DNA of 64,000 nt from Acanthosoma haemorrhoidale (GCA_930367205.1 OV884009.1:92835189-92899188); one strand, 5' to 3'. Positions 12,006-25,460 are shown, counted from the first letter of the stretch. A program made the numbers and translations. The notes: a model not told the origin generated them from the sequence alone.

Positions 12006-12603
12006 TAACTTTTGCCTTGTCAATATCAAATCTCTTTACCTATGCTTTCAGAAAACATCACACAATACGTGAAGTACTACAGAAGGGCATGTATTCCTAT
12101 AATATTGTATTCCTTTAGTTTAAATTTTTTGAGAATCGGTTCGCCTTTTACCACATTACTTGTATCAAATATTTAAATATTGAGCATAAACCGTTCTTTT
12201 GTTAATAACTATTAGTTGCGGTCCGTGATCCACTGACAATAATTTTCTCATGTTATATTTTCATAAATAATTGAAATATATTAGAATTCATGGAGGTGCT
12301 AAGGCAAACGAGTAAATAGACCAAACCAAACAGGTTTTTAGAATGAAAAACTTGATCTTTCACATTAATGTGAATGCATTGTCAACGGATCTCGTTTCCA
12401 CGTTTACCAAATAGTGCTAATATTCCGTTCTGGCCTTTGGACTTGCGGTTGTGCAAAATCAATAATATTTATGTTTTGTTAGTTTCAAAATTCATTAGAC
12501 ACACTATATTAATAGTTTTGTGGAATGGAAGCTAAAACTAAATATTCATAAAACAGGAGGTAAGTTATTAAATTTAGGAAAATTTAATTGGTTTTTCTAC
12601 CTG

Positions 12604-12660
12604 TATTCAAAAATTCACATAAACGCCGACACTTCGCCTATTCAGGCTTCTTCCGGGCTA
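12604..12660 (-). repeat. hammerhead-like repeat, copy 2
   Basis: On the minus strand GGAAGAA is followed by the hairpin GCCTGAATAGGC and GAAGTGTCGGCG. The hairpin core is shared with the 27.28-kb copy (GCCTGAATAGGC), but the GAAAC box has drifted to GAAGT. Confidence 0.45.
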
Positions 12661-13539
12661 AAATTAAACAAATTATTAGCAAATACAGCATTGAAATATT
12701 TTAAAATAGATATTGTCTTCAGTCCAACAAACAATCCAACGAACCTGCGGATGATAGGATCATTAAATATATTTATTAATTACATAGTAAATTCGTCACA
12801 ACTAACTGGAAGCATTTTGCAACTAATACTTAGTACGTGAATTATTGTTTTCCATACGGTGGATTTTAAGGCCTTTGTGTTATAATTTCTTTATATTTAA
12901 AAGTTATATAACGTTGGTTTTAGGTTTTACTGAGCAACCTTTTTATTGCAGTTACATTTAATAATAATACATAATTGCCTCTACTTGGAGAAGAATACTT
13001 TTCACTAATCGAATTGACAACACTAAAATTATTCAGCTGATCCTGATATCTCCTTTCTAACCAAAAACTTCCTGCTTCCCCATTTGTTGGTTTCTTTCGA
13101 GATATCGATGGAAAACTAAAACACCTTATGAACCCTTCGATTTGTCTTCGTGGTAACGAGAGACCCACGCGTCGCTATGCCGAGTCAGACCGGCTACTTC
13201 CCACGGCTAGGCAACAATACTTGCTCCGGGACCTTTCTCTACCAAACCTTATCCACTAAAACCCCCAACTTATTCATGCATGAATTCCTCCATATTTTCT
13301 CGCCACACAATACACAAGATCTCACTTATCTGTTCTCTCCCAAAAGTGGAGGGGGTGCCTGGTCCCCCCTGCATCCTCGATCGCTCCTTCCTCATATTTT
13401 ATAGCTACATCTGTCTTTAGAATGTTTTCCTTTTGCTCTCAATCTCCCACTATCTAACTATTTTGAGAGGTATCCCAATAGCACTAAGGGATATTTTTTT
13501 GTGGTCCCACACAGGTGTTATTTTTGTTAATCTATCAAT

Positions 13540-14075
13540 CAAAAATCTTTATTGTTATTAAAAATTGTAATATGCCTTATTGGGGAATAAGTAACTGCGA
13601 TCAATGTTCTCATTCATACCATATTTACAATTCTTTATTCACTCACTCATTCATACAGTATTTACAAACAGCCCAGAGACCTCCAAAATCCACATGGTTG
13701 TCACCTCCCTTGCATGCGAAAAAGGAGGGGGAGTGTTGGGATGTCCCCCACGCTCCTCCGTCAGCCGCGTCACCGAATATGAGCCAGTGGAGGTTAACCA
13801 AGAGCGCATGACCCACAGACGCTAAGGACATGATTGGAGAAACTGTAACTTTATTCCTTATTTAGACCAATTTACTTATTCACTTATTCATCAATCGTCA
13901 CTTATTTAGACCAAGTCACGATACCACTGCCGCTTTAGTCTCCAAGGAGGATTATAGGGATGTGTGGCGTAATGTAATGACTGTGCTCGGGGATAAGGGT
14001 GGTTCGATAGGTTTCGATGGAATTTCATAAACTTGGAAGGTATGATTTCAAGAATGTAGGGTATATTAAAGTTGC
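13540..14075 (-). mobile_element. Jockey-clade LINE 3' end (ORF2 C-terminus plus 3' UTR)
   Basis: On the minus strand the copy begins near 14075 with sequence matching [18 protein letters not shown] of the ORF2 C-terminus, continues through HPYNPPWRLKRQW and ends in the family 3' UTR at 13540. It is 5'-truncated. A small rearrangement near 13850-13910 duplicates a TTTAGACCAA segment. It abuts the R1-like remnant at about 14080. Confidence 0.75.
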
Positions 14076-14079
14076 ATAC

Positions 14080-15485
14080 CTATCTATCGACCAATGTCTG
14101 TTGGTTACAGCTGGCAAGGCTTTGGAGAAGCCTGAGAAACAGCCTTTGTAGCCTGGGAAATAGGCTACAAGAGATCACTGAAGGTGTAGGAGGCCTCTCT
14201 AGCACCCAATTTGGCTAATGGAAAGCGAGGTCTACGGTGGACCCAATCACCTTGGTCATAGAAACGGCTCACGCTAACGTGGAAAAGAGGCAGAAGAGAG
14301 GCGTGAAGTGTTATTACCACAGCACCCCCCCCCTCATCATACTAGATGTGAAGAACGCCTTTATTAATTCGGCGAGATGGAGCCACATTTTAAACTCCCT
14401 GCAGGAAAAGGGTTCAGTGATGGGAACCCTGCTGTGGAACGTAGAAGAAAACAGTGGGCTTTGCTAATGACATCGTACTGTTGATTGAGGTAAAATACAA
14501 AGAGTCAGTGACCTTAAGGGCTAACCATAGTATTGCACTGATCCGCAATTGGCTGGCATTCGTGGGGATGCCGCTGGCAGACTGCAATACAGCGACCCTT
14601 CCTATTAGTAGCAGGAAAAAGAGGGAAGAAATCACTCTGAGAGTGAGTAGGCAAGAGATCCGGTCCAAGTCTTCCTTGATTGATGAATGGCTTCGATTCA
14701 GGGAGCATATACAATGGATGTGCGATAAGGTGGCTAGAGTGGCCACGACGTAGTCCCGACTGATGCCCAATGTAGGAGGAAAGCTGCAGGTTGTTGATAT
14801 CGAGCGTGGTTACATAGGTCACAAGGGTGATTAGCGGGTTTCGTACAGTATCATACGAAGGGGCATGTGTGAGGGCCAGGATGTTCCAAATAGAGTGATC
14901 GCCGATGGGGAAGTTGACAGATGGTAAAGATGCTGGGATTTGGCATCGAATGGGAGGTGAAACCACAGGCTGGTTTCCCATCTCATCAGGGCTGGCCCTG
15001 GGAGGATAGGGAACACGGGGAGGTTGACTACCACTTCATCGAGTTGCTTACGGGACATGCCGGGAATGCCCAGTGGGTACAGCAACAGAAGAAAGAGTGG
15101 AACATGTGTTTTTATCCTACACCCGCTTTCAGGAAGAGAGGGAAGAATCCCGACAGGTTGCGGATCAGAACCGACTGCTTGATGCTACTTTCTCAGGAGT
15201 GCTGGATGGCTGGCCAACGTCTAGCAGCACATGCTATTAAGCAACTGAGTAAGGAGGAGAAGGGAAGGTGAGCCAGGAGTGAACCTAATCCAATGAGGCG
15301 GCACACAGCCACTCCCCCTCCATGAAGTGCCTAGCGGTGGTCCCTTGGAGGGTGGGAAACAGGTGTAGGGGGTGGTTTTAGTGGATACATCACACTGTGT
15401 GGAGGAATCCCACGCACAGATAGGTAATACCCTATCCGGGTCCTTTGAAAATTTCCACCTGCCCCCGTAAAAATGAAAAAAAAAT
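14080..15485 (+). pseudogene. R1-like non-LTR retrotransposon remnant
   Basis: Frame-shifting fragments of a reverse transcriptase can be followed: KALEKPEKQPL..., TVDPITLVIETAHANVEK, LDVKNAF near 14340 (motif A, with the aspartate kept), GSVMGTLLWN (motif B), and GFANDIVLLIE (motif C, with YADD/FADD changed to FAND). Near 15080-15270 comes a C-terminal stretch, EERVEHVF then LMLLSQECWM, typical of the zinc-knuckle tail of R1-clade ORF2. The end at about 15470-15485 is an A-rich tract. Intervening segments are missing or out of frame, so the element is dead. The longest open frame in this interval is on the opposite strand (14514-14981), and I regard it as a shadow. Confidence 0.7.
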
Positions 15486-16635
15486 ATCCAAAATTTATTA
15501 TTATAAAATACAATATAAGAAAATAATTCCAATTAACCATTTATAATATAATTCAAAGTCCCAAAGTGTATATTCATTATAAGGACATTGAGACTTTAAT
15601 TTGATATCCGGTATATTATGAGTGGAAAATATTAATTTTTTTTAATAACATGTAATTCGATCTCTAATTGCCCCTTCATTATTTTTTAATAAACGTTCAT
15701 GCAATACAAGTTTTATTGATTAAATCCTCGAGGTCTTAAATTTGATACCCTACAAGGAAACATAATATTTAAATTTTTGTTTTCAAAATCTGGTTATCAG
15801 CGCAAAAATCAAAATATTCGGATTAAATTATAAAAATATTTTATATAACTAATGTATACAGAAAGACTGATACAGTTATGTTTCCAATACTTCGAAAAAT
15901 ATGTTATTTATGACTTTCAACTACTGTATAGGATAAGGGACCAGACTCCTGTAATCCACTCTTTTTTTTTTTGTACACAAAACCTCCACATTCATAAACT
16001 CCTACATCTACTCACATTTGAAGCCGAATCTCTTAGACGAAATCGAGCGAGAAACATACCAAGAAACGTTTTGGTTATTGGAGCAGGACTCCTTAGCCCT
16101 TCATAATTTTATTCAGCGTAAATAAAATTCGGAAATTCGCTGGTTGGTGAAGAACCAGGACGTCCTCACATGATTTGAACTAACGTTCAATGAATCCAAA
16201 GCACCTCATTGGGGCTTGGTTGCATATAGGAACAACTGTTTTTTATATAAATAGTAATTTGGGAGATTATTAAACCTAACACAACATTAAACATTAAATT
16301 GTGAAATACGAAATGAATAGAAGAGAGATGAGTGGCTGTGAGCGCCATCAAAAAGGAGCTGTGGTTGAGAAGCAAGCAAATTCAACTAAGTAAACAGAAA
16401 TCAAATGACTAGAGATTCCTCTCGTATTTGCTTCCCTAGCTAGCACTAATAAGGGTCCCAGTAACCAACTTAATAATGAAAGCAAACTCAAATGTTATGG
16501 AAAATTATACTCTCCACAGGATTAAAAACATGTAGGATTAAAAATCCAGTTATATGAGTGGCTCTGAGCAACATCTAAAAGGAGCTATGGTTGGAAAGCA
16601 AACATGTTTATTGATCTTACTCCATTCCTTAGTAT
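15486..16635. other. AT-rich sequence without a recognised gene
   Basis: The only structure seen is a diverged direct repeat of about 50 bp at 16328-16380 and 16554-16603. It shares GAGTGGCT, AAAAGGAGCT and GTGGTTG-type blocks. Confidence 0.45.
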
Positions 16636-17170
16636 CACTATATTCGGGAGAAGAGGTACAGGCTAGGTATTACAGGTAGTCTACGTGGTCTTGGAATGAC
16701 TACGTGTTCACAATCAGTGGGACCGTCCGGATCCCAAAGGTGCAAAAGGTGAATGTGAACCGGAATGTCAACCGAACAACTCGGTACTTTTTGTGGGGCC
16801 ACATAGATCGTCATCAGCATGGAAGAGGCATCCCTTCCAAGAATATGCTAGTTAAGCGTGGTAAGGCCAGGGAACTCCGCTGTGAAGACCGTGGAGGTTG
16901 ACACTGCCGGACTAAATATATCAATGATAGAAGAGAGAGGTGAAAAGATAATTAAATAAGAAAGCTATGGTGTGAGACCAACAAGCGGCAGAAGAGAGAG
17001 AGCAGTGTTCTCTTGAAGTTCTGATTCCATCTGTGAAAAAAACTCCAGAATATTTTCTTATACAGGCAGGTCATTCCTGCACCCTGAAAATGAAAGAAAC
17101 GTTGATTTCGGCAATTCATATGATCGTTTATTTTGGCCAATCGGGGTTGACCACACCCGCACCCCTAATG
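16636..17170. repeat. GC-richer dispersed repeat, copy 1 (unclassified)
   Basis: The copy at 59935-60500 shares, in the same order, GAGAAGAGGTACAGG, TACGTGGTCTTGGAATGAC, CCGGATCCCAAAG, GTGAACCGGAA, CATCCCTTCCAAG and, near the far end, GTTTATTTTGGC. Order and spacing are kept over more than 450 bp despite considerable divergence. No coding frame is conserved between the copies, so I give no family name. Confidence 0.65.
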
Positions 17171-18379
17171 AGCTATTGCGGTGACAGGATCGTGAACTAG
17201 TCCCGTCTCTCTATACTGACGCTGAAGATTAATTGATATAAAATATGGAACGGTAGGCGAGTGTTTTCTTGTCCATGGTGAAGAATTTGGCATAACAATT
17301 TTCAAGTATATACAATTAGATATACATATTGTTTGTTAATAATGTAATTATACAAATACTGTGTTTTTTTTAATTACAGTCCACGACATAATCCAGACAC
17401 TGACGGTGAAGGTGTCCACGGTGTGTTTTTAAGTTTTTCAAACGATTTAACCTCAATGGTTCTCATTCTTCGTTCTCCATCATATGTTCTAGGTCTCTTT
17501 TGAGAGAGAGAAACATAAAATGTTTAATCTGAACGTTTCATAGTATCAAACATCCAATCTTTCTTCTGTTTTTCATCCATCATTGAAAAATCTCTTCTCA
17601 CCTTCATACTTCCTAATAACATCTTGATAGTTCATATTTGTTCTATTGATAAAAATATATATTTTTTTTTTAATTTAAAAACACTCAACGATTCATTATA
17701 TATGTAAAATAAATAGGGCTTAAATTGTTCACAATGTCATAAAACATGTATAACTGGCTTAAAGAAGGCAGAGCTAAGGATAAGAAAAACTTATCCTTCA
17801 TCAAAAAGAAAGTTAAAAAAACTAGCTTATGCAAACTATTGACAGAAATTCAAAGTTTTAGTGGTTGTTCAAAGTTTTGGTTTCCACAGGTCTCGTACAA
17901 GTAGGAGTGGCAATTACTTTTTCACGATCGTTTAACAGTAAGGCAAATTATTTCAAAAGCGAAACATTTGACTAGGTTTAAAAGGTTTTTTTTTAATCAA
18001 TGTTTTCGTGAATTAAAGTTCGGAATTTTCCATGCAGAATAGAACATGAGAAATTAATCGAGCTGTAAAAGAGAGTCTTGATGTTATTCATGTGTTATTC
18101 GAGATTACAGAAGTGTTAATTAGAGTAGCATTGTGGGGGAATTCCCCGATCCCTGAAATAAATTTATTCCTTTTCTATAGGCGAGGTGATCCACCTTCAA
18201 GATTACTTGTATCTATGTAAACTCCGGGACAAAATTAGCGTATCACTTTTGCGGTACACCGTGATTGCTCTTTTATGTGCTTTTTTCAAATTGGATTTTG
18301 ATAGTTTTCTTTTCTTAGATTTTCGGATAATAACGATGTACTTTTTTATTTCAATCTCTGAAAAAAATGAAATCAATTA
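17171..18379. other. AT-rich sequence, nothing recognised
   Basis: No coding, RNA or repeat signal could be supported on either strand. Confidence 0.4.
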
Positions 18380-18870
18380 AAATTTTAAATAATCCATATT
18401 TACAATACTGCAATCACTCTCTCGTTTATATATTATATACAATTTAGATACATACAAAAGAGACGTATGTACAAAGCCCAGACATGCCCCCCATCGACCT
18501 GCAGTTATTGTTGTTACTTCCCCAGGGAAGGAGATGGAAGCGGGTGATAGGGAAATCTCCCAGTATCACTACTGGTTACCAACAGTAGACTATGAAAGAC
18601 GAGAGCCGCAGACGCTCCGGTCATGAGGGAAGAATACTGGCCAGTACCAGAACCCCTAATAACAGGTTTGTTACAGGATAATTCGGTAACATTTCCACTT
18701 CAATCCCTGAGGATTGTAGGGATGGGGTTCCTAGATGGCTCTATCGCTATTATATTAGTATGTTCGGATAATTTTTCATGAAATTTTAAGAAATGTATTC
18801 TACGATAGTAGGGATATTAAATTTTATTTTTGACGTGGACTGGAGCATTTCATACAGTTACAAAGACATC
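18380..18870 (-). mobile_element. diverged jockey-like LINE 3' end
   Basis: On the minus strand this aligns loosely to the jockey 3' region in the same order: an ATTTCATGAAA block (ORF2 C-terminus), CATCCCTACAATCCTC, TACTGGCCAGTATTCTTCC, GAGCGTCTGCGGCTCTC, GGTAACCAGTAGTGATAC, GGGCTTTGTA and TATTGTAAATATGG. It is clearly an older or different subfamily than the copies at 43.8 and 53.1 kb. Confidence 0.55.
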
Positions 18871-19894
18871 CGATTGTAGAGTGTTTTGCTGTCCATCGTT
18901 AAGTTCTAGTAAGTTCGTTAAGTCCAAATGTCAAGATTGGTTCTAGGATGGCCAGTATTTTCTATATAGAGGTGAGATTTTGTATTTAGCAGTCTGTATA
19001 GTTGTCCAAAACGTCAACTTGCCTCTTGTCTTCTGAATTTCCAATATCTGGAGCGTTTACGCATACGCCAGTTAGTCTGACAAAAAGTACATTAACTAAT
19101 AAGCTAATTTTATCTTTGAGTTTATTTTTATGCCCGAGGGGTTGAATGTGATATCGTAGATGTTTTATTATTAATGAATGCCCCAGACCACCTCAATAAT
19201 ACTTTAATTTTCTACTCTATTCCTCTCGTTATCATAAGATATTAAGTATAAAAATAAAGTAATTTGTTTAAAGGATACAAAAAATGATAGTAAAATGGTT
19301 TGACCAGTGATCTTTTGATTATAATCAAACTAATAATTATTAGTTGCTGTAACGGCAGAACTTGCAATAATGGCAGAGGTAGGTTGCTCGCCTTCGGCCG
19401 CCCATGGTTCCACGCCCCCTTCTACAGCCACGTCCTTGCTTTCAAGGGAAATGGGTTGTCGTTCTCATAACCATAGTCCTTTCAATAGATATACAATCAA
19501 TGTGTGCGAATGTCATTGAGTATGTAGGAGCTACACAATTCACGCATGTTACTTTTTCGAATTGGTAAAACCCAAATTATTAGCTTGTATATTTTCAGGG
19601 AAAGAATAGTAATTGAAATTACCAACATGGTTTTAATCTAAAATAAGGTATGTATAATTTCCAACCGTGACATATGAAAGTTTTATCGAAAAGTGCATAA
19701 CCATTGTCTCTCTACAACCAATTTGGAATTTACCCATAAAAGCTTCATAAATTCTTTTTTAACTATCCTTTGTTTGTATATTTTTCATCTGTATTGATGC
19801 TTAACAAGAGGCATTCACGTGTGTATATTTCCACTGTGGGTTATTTATTTAGCTTTCGCCTCTTCACAATTTGTTTATCAGCACAATAACAATA

Positions 19895-19945
19895 AACTGT
19901 CAACGTTTCGTCCTGGAACGTGGAACTTGGAAACCTTCAAGGAGT
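19895..19945 (-). repeat. hammerhead-like repeat, copy 3
   Basis: On the minus strand CCTTGAAGG is followed by a loosely paired segment and then GGACGAAACGTTGACAG. The GAAACGTTG box is intact, but the hairpin between the boxes is weak. Confidence 0.35.
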
Positions 19946-21246
19946 ACAATGTCGAAAGCATTAAATATATAATAATATTAAAGAGTTATGAGATGAAATT
20001 TATCAAATAAAATGATATTTCTTTATAATTCGAAATTTTCCTCGTAATGACTACTCTAAATTTCCGCGGACTAAAACGCGGTTCTTTGCGTTTCTCTCGG
20101 TTCTTTATGTGCACCGGTCAGAATAAGGTATATAGCTACATACGTAATAAAATACACAGCTTTACAGTTTTTTATTATTTTCAGATTTATGTACTTTATG
20201 TTGATTTTATGTACCTCTTAGTATTCGATTTTCTTTTCTTTCATATTACCAATTCGAACCATTAATATTTCGAAATTTTCCTGTAGTCTCTTTGCTTTCC
20301 AATTATCGCGAAGCGACCGTATTTTAATAGTATCGGCAAAATTTCTAGACGGTCGTAGAGTTACCCTCGTAGAAAAATCCCTGTTTGATCCCACTGTATG
20401 GTGGCCCGCTATGTTCACATTCCTGGACTATAAAATATCAATTCAAATTCGCGCCTCATAAATTGGTTATTAAGTGGACATAAATAGCCAGAAGTTTTCC
20501 AGCTAATATTAATTTAGGAAGAAACTGCGTAGTGGCTTTGGTGTTGTGTTCTGTTGGCGTCATATTAAGAACGTCGACAGGCAAATTGTCATATATAAAC
20601 TAAACTACATTGTTTTACAGATGGCAGTAATAAGGTTTTATTGAGCTTCACCTCCATGTCTTTTTCATATCTGGGATTCCATGATATACAAGGTGAAATA
20701 TTCTTTCATTCGTCGTCTCCTCTTAAATGTGCCCTATTTAATAAAAATATATATTTAATAAGACAATTGTAAAAAAAGGTAACCGAACCCTGATTTATCG
20801 TGAATGAGCAGTGCCTCAGAAAAAAACATGAGAAGGCAAAGTAAAAAAACAAAAAACGAGCTAAACGATTTTGTAATTGCTTTCTGAGCGTTGTCAACCA
20901 GGAAGAAATTTGGTTTATTATTTGTAGGTTTTTATTTATTTTACTGCATCATTATCAACCAAGTCTTGTAATTATTCAAAGCTTCTCAGAGATCTGATTA
21001 CTAACCATTAATGCTGAAAGAGTCCGATTTCACACAAAAGTTGTAGTATAACGATCGGACCTTCATAGGTTTTTTTTTTTTTTTTTTTTCCAAATCACAT
21101 TCTAAGTCCTTGGAGTAACAGGATATATTTCAAGTCAAGTAAGTCTAGACGTTCACTTTGATTTAATTTGTTTACATATTTATGTGTGTTTGCTAAAAAC
21201 GAAATAAAAAAATAAATTCAATAATTCAATGATCTATATTTAACGT

Positions 21247-21291
21247 AATAAAATTATTTATTATATATATATAAAATAAATAATTTTATTA
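21247..21291. repeat. AT-rich inverted repeat
   Basis: AATAAAATTATTT and its exact complement flank a TA-rich centre. It is small and AT-only, so it may be chance or a replication-slippage product. Confidence 0.6.
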
Positions 21292-22384
21292 TTTCAATAT
21301 ATACATAAATTAAACTCAGCTGGAAATTTTTTTAATATGGTTAGTTCCCTTTCTCTTTAGTTCCCTGTGCTCAGCCTGTCCCCCTCCATCACCTTTTAAG
21401 TTTATGTAGCATATGCCTTGTATATGAAATTTATTATCAAAATAAAAAAAATTGTAAGGGTGCAATAAACACGGTAAAGCAAAACAATTATAAACTAGTT
21501 GATACAAGGATCAGTAGCGTCACCTGTAAAAAACAACCACTTACTAACAATAATTATTCGAACCCCTTCTGTATATAGTTTATTAAGAATATGTATTTAT
21601 TCCGTTTGTATATGTGCACGTAACAAAACGTACCAGGTAAAAAAAATCTTTGATTGATTGACACGATGATAAAAAAAAAAAATAGCAAGAAATCGATCTT
21701 CAGATTTTTTATACCCGATATACAAACATAAGTGTGTTTACATTCGAATCATAACATGACAGGGGCCCGTTTAATCCAAATAACAAAAATAAATGAAGTG
21801 CCTTGGTAATCATGTGCGATATGAAAACAGAAATTTCAATTCTCACTTGTGTTGGTAAGAAAGAACGAAAATATTTATATTGGGTAAATTACAACTAAAT
21901 TTTCTTTATTATACTTTTGATAGAGAAGGTGGAATAGGACTTGAGATGGAAAACAGCCAAAGACTGGACCAAGCGGAGTAAGGCGGTCAAGGACGCAGAT
22001 ATATTATTGGAGCTGTAGGCATAATTCACCATAGCTTCAAAAATTTTACATTTTGCTTGAGATCTGTGAGGGATACTCATCGTCCCTGAGCAAGGTGGCT
22101 TGCTTGCTTGCAGCCTGTGCCAGAAATTTTGAACAAAATGGATCATTTGGCTTCAGAAGTATATTTCGCAATCATGCAATATTATCAAACCAGTTCAAAA
22201 GTGAGAGGCGTGGAACGACATAAGGCCACACCGCTCTCTTTAACTCAGCTTAGTCAGTATCCTGTCTTGACTGGTATCCTGGAATATTTACAGCTGCCTC
22301 GCTAGCGAGCGGTTCCTAATCCACGTCGTTACTCTAAGTGTACAGCTAAGATACCTAGGCCTTCATCTAGACACAAGCCTCACT

Positions 22385-22850
22385 TGAAACCCTCATAAAA
22401 TCCTTAAGAGACAAGAATTACAGAGATTGTTAACACAAACTCCATGTGTTAACTGTACTTCAAGATTTTCCGAATTACGCAAAAACCTATCCACTCATCT
22501 GAATCCTCTTGTCAACTCCTTGTCCAGTAATACTCATACGTACAATCTTCCTCGTCACCTAGAACACATATCGCCTGGCAATCTATTGTTAATAGAAAAG
22601 TGTGACATGGCGTATTGGCCTCATGTGCTGAGCGTCTGTGGTTATCTGGCCCTTTCTCTCTCTCTCTCTCTCTCTCTCTGGTCTTCCCCACATAGTGAAA
22701 CGGTCGAGAGGGAACCCCGAGAGCTGCTTCCGGTCATTCCACCAGGTTGCTTGGGGACTGGGGACTTGCCTTAGGAGTGGCCGACCTAATCCAATTAATA
22801 ATCCTGCACAAACGAATTTTTCAAATAAAGATCATTACCTGTATATATAG
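22385..22850 (+). mobile_element. jockey-like LINE 3' end with (CT)n tract
   Basis: The frame 22427-22774 includes LNPLVNSLSSNTHTYNLPRH and then PGNLLL, resembling the C-terminus of jockey-type ORF2. After it comes VLSVCG, the same 3'-UTR words (GAGCGTCTGTGG) as the main jockey family, then (CT)n at 22651-22679. The end has CAAATAAAGATCATTACC. It is a 5'-truncated relative of the main family. Confidence 0.55.
22651..22679. repeat. (CT)n microsatellite
   Basis: A run of CT dinucleotides lying inside the jockey-like 3' region. Confidence 0.95.
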
Positions 22851-22994
22851 TATACATCTTTTACTTTCCCGTGGAGAGGCTCAGGTTGCAAACAACTACT
22901 AGCTGTCATTCTAGTCCTATCATGCTCATCCATCAGTCCTACGATAGCGGACATCAAAGCTGAAAAATCGATCCAATCCATCCAATCCAGCACG

Positions 22995-23426
22995 CTAAGT
23001 TGTATATGATCTTGTAAAGATAAATAGTAATAAGTGAAAAAAGTCGGTCCCGTATCTATTATCTAATAAACTTCTTCCGATTTTTCGTGTGAACACTATA
23101 CGTGCTAATGTTTGTTCGTGGTCGAGAGCAGAAAGTTCAGAACGTTGGGGACCATCAATGGGAATCACGTATTTTACGTGTAACAGACAGAGCAACGCTA
23201 TGATGATAGTCTTGTTATCAACAGATGCATACATGTACAGCTGGATCAGCACTTCTGTATATTTCGCTGATACTACAGCCGTTTTCAATGGGATTTTTTT
23301 GTAAATAATTAAGCTATTTAAAATTTTGTTAGAAATGTGGTATTTGGCGAACAAAATTGGAACAACAAAAGAGGTAATGCAAACTAATAAATAAATAAAA
23401 AAGCGTAAAGATTTAAGGGAAAACAA
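22995..23426 (-). CDS. weak candidate exon, unidentified
   Basis: This is a 143-codon minus-strand frame, long for such AT-rich DNA. Its middle and C-terminal half (...AKYTEVLIQLYMYAS..., ...PQRSELSALDHEQTLARIV...) has balanced composition, whereas the N-terminal third is Phe/Ile/Leu-rich and may be intron. An AAATAG about 80 codons before the stop could be an acceptor. No family is recognised. It might belong to the same minus-strand gene as 26330-26496, but nothing proves that. Confidence 0.25.
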   Translation of the reverse strand: MFSLKSLRFFIYLLVCITSFVVPILFAKYHISNKILNSLIIYKKIPLKTAVVSAKYTEVLIQLYMYASVDNKTIIIALLCLLHVKYVIPIDGPQRSELSALDHEQTLARIVFTRKIGRSLLDNRYGTDFFHLLLFIFTRSYTT

Positions 23427-24599
23427 GAGCTACATCACTTTCTTTATAACTTATTAAATGAAAATGAAAAAACTATTTATTATTTTACATTATTTAAAGA
23501 AATCATAGAAATCGTTTCAGCCATTTTATTACTTTTTATTTATATTTTACTTATTTATTTTTTGAAAGGCTTTATTCAATTTTCAAGACCAATATTGAAG
23601 AACAAATATGACAAATTAGGTATTTGTATCACTCATTATCGTTTAATGAGTATTAAACAAACCCGAGTCCTGTGAGTATATTGTTTTTGTGTTTTTTTTC
23701 AATTTCTACGCACTTTATTTCGTTTAAGTGTATTTTAAGAAAGTACAATTTAGTTCATGATTGATGCAGAATTGTCAGTAAAAAGAAAATCTTTGAAATA
23801 ATGAAAAAACATAGAGAGTCTACTAATAATAATAGCAAAATTTAGATTTTAATAATAGACACGAATCGGTGGCAGGGGCTTCAACATACTACTCAAGCAG
23901 TACACGGTGGTGGCTCGACCATCGGAGCATGTTAACACGTCCCCCTTGTTATAAGAGGGAGCATTAATTTATATATTTACGTTTATAGATGTAACAAATA
24001 ATTATAGGGTCGTCGACAATAGATCACAGACCAGTCACCATGGCCACCAAGTAGTTTCTTTATAAATTTTTATTAATTTAAATAGTATTAATTTTATTTG
24101 TTTATCCTTAACAAATAATTTTTGATTCTTCAAACTTGAATCAATTGAATAAAATTATTAGGGTTTATAATAACTTCCAATTGTGAGGAAATGTAGAATA
24201 ATGTTCTTCAATTAATACCGTGTACATTTCAACATGACCCAACACTTTTTCTTCACGAAACAGTTAATAAGTTGACGAAATACAGCTTTTGAATTAATTC
24301 AAATCTTATTCCTTGATTATATCAAATTTGACAATATTTTAAACCTTCCTTATGAATCGCACTTATATTCAATTCAGATATGATGTCATCGCAAGTTACA
24401 ATATATTATATAATATCTCGTTATACTGACTAATTTTTGTAAGCACTCTGTAAGTCCCAATTTTTAAAGAAAAATTTGCAGATATCTTAATGTTTTTAGT
24501 GTGTATAATAACTATATAGTTGTTTTTTTGGCAAAGTTTGCCTTGTAGTAAATTTTATTTTATATTTTTTAACGACTTACTTCTGCTAATTATAATTTT
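23427..24599. other. AT-rich sequence, nothing recognised
   Basis: No coding or repeat signal could be supported. Confidence 0.4.
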
Positions 24600-25460
24600 T
24601 TAATAACTATTGATAATTGTAGGCGCTCACGGCAATAAGGCAATCCACCGAAAGTGAGGTGAAGAGGAAGGACGTTACCCACGTCCAGCCCCAGTCTTCT
24701 TGAATAAATTGACAAATTCAATAACAAGGGTGAAATATTATACGGCATTGACAGTGAGTCGGGTTGAGTTCCCGATGGGTCACCCTTAAGTTATGGCAAA
24801 AAAAATTTAATGGCTATGTGCTGATGTTAGCTCAGCTGTAACAGTAGCCAAGAAAGGAGACACAAATGCCAGACAGAGACAACTGGACAGCTCATACATC
24901 TTTATCGATCCCGAGCAAAATGCCGGCTTGTATAATCTTAACAGGATCTGGCCAGACACAGAAATAAATATAGGGAATGTCACCGATTACTTTTTGTGGT
25001 TGTCGTTAAGGTTTTTGATATAGTCACAAGAGACAAAATTCTATTCAAGAAAGATAATTGTTATTATCACGGATGTGTGTTTGAAGGTAAAGCCTTCTAG
25101 CTTCATTGAAACCAATAGAGAAGTAAAACAGAGGTGCTTGCACTAGCCACTAGTCCTACACCGTCATGAAACTAGCCACTGTCAACCGTTGAAGAAACAT
25201 TAGCTCTGGTCAGCTTGAATACTCGAAGGGTACGAATGTGGCTCACAGACATTGCCAAAAAATCAAGGGACCTGATTTGAACTTCTCAGTGAAATGAAGT
25301 AAGCTTTAATTCTTCTAGAAAAAAAAAGTTCACTGGACAATTTAAATCCTATAAATGTAGAATGTTAGGAAATTCAAAAAGAAAAATCGTACCTAATGGA
25401 AGCATGGAGGCTGGAAAATGGGCGTTGGGATTTTGCGGGCAGCTAAGCATAACTTGGAGG
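24600..25460 (+). pseudogene. possible decayed LINE reverse-transcriptase remnant
   Basis: The region is less AT-rich than its surroundings. At about 25005-25050 it reads VVVKVFDIVTRDKILFKK, resembling RT motif A (KAFDxVxRDxL). At about 25110-25140 it reads TNREVKQRC, resembling motif B (VRQGCPLSP). The order is right, but the spacing is short and stops are frequent. Identification is tentative. Confidence 0.3.

Larger units (their letters stand above)
9673..13539. other. AT-rich stretch without a recognised gene
   Basis: No coding exon could be supported. It holds two hammerhead-like repeat segments (10578-10625 and 12616-12660) and a tRNA-like SINE head (11940-12005). A GC-richer patch at 13140-13400, with open frames, matches no family I know. 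Confidence 0.45.
18871..22384. other. AT-rich stretch without a recognised gene
   Basis: It contains one hammerhead-like segment (19895-19945), a T20 tract (21070-21089) and an AT-rich perfect hairpin at 21247-21291. No exon was supported. Confidence 0.45.

Noticed and set aside
14514..14981. 155-codon minus-strand open frame
   Set aside because: It is antisense to the R1-like reverse-transcriptase remnant, whose motifs A, B and C lie on the plus strand. The minus frame has no recognisable motif.
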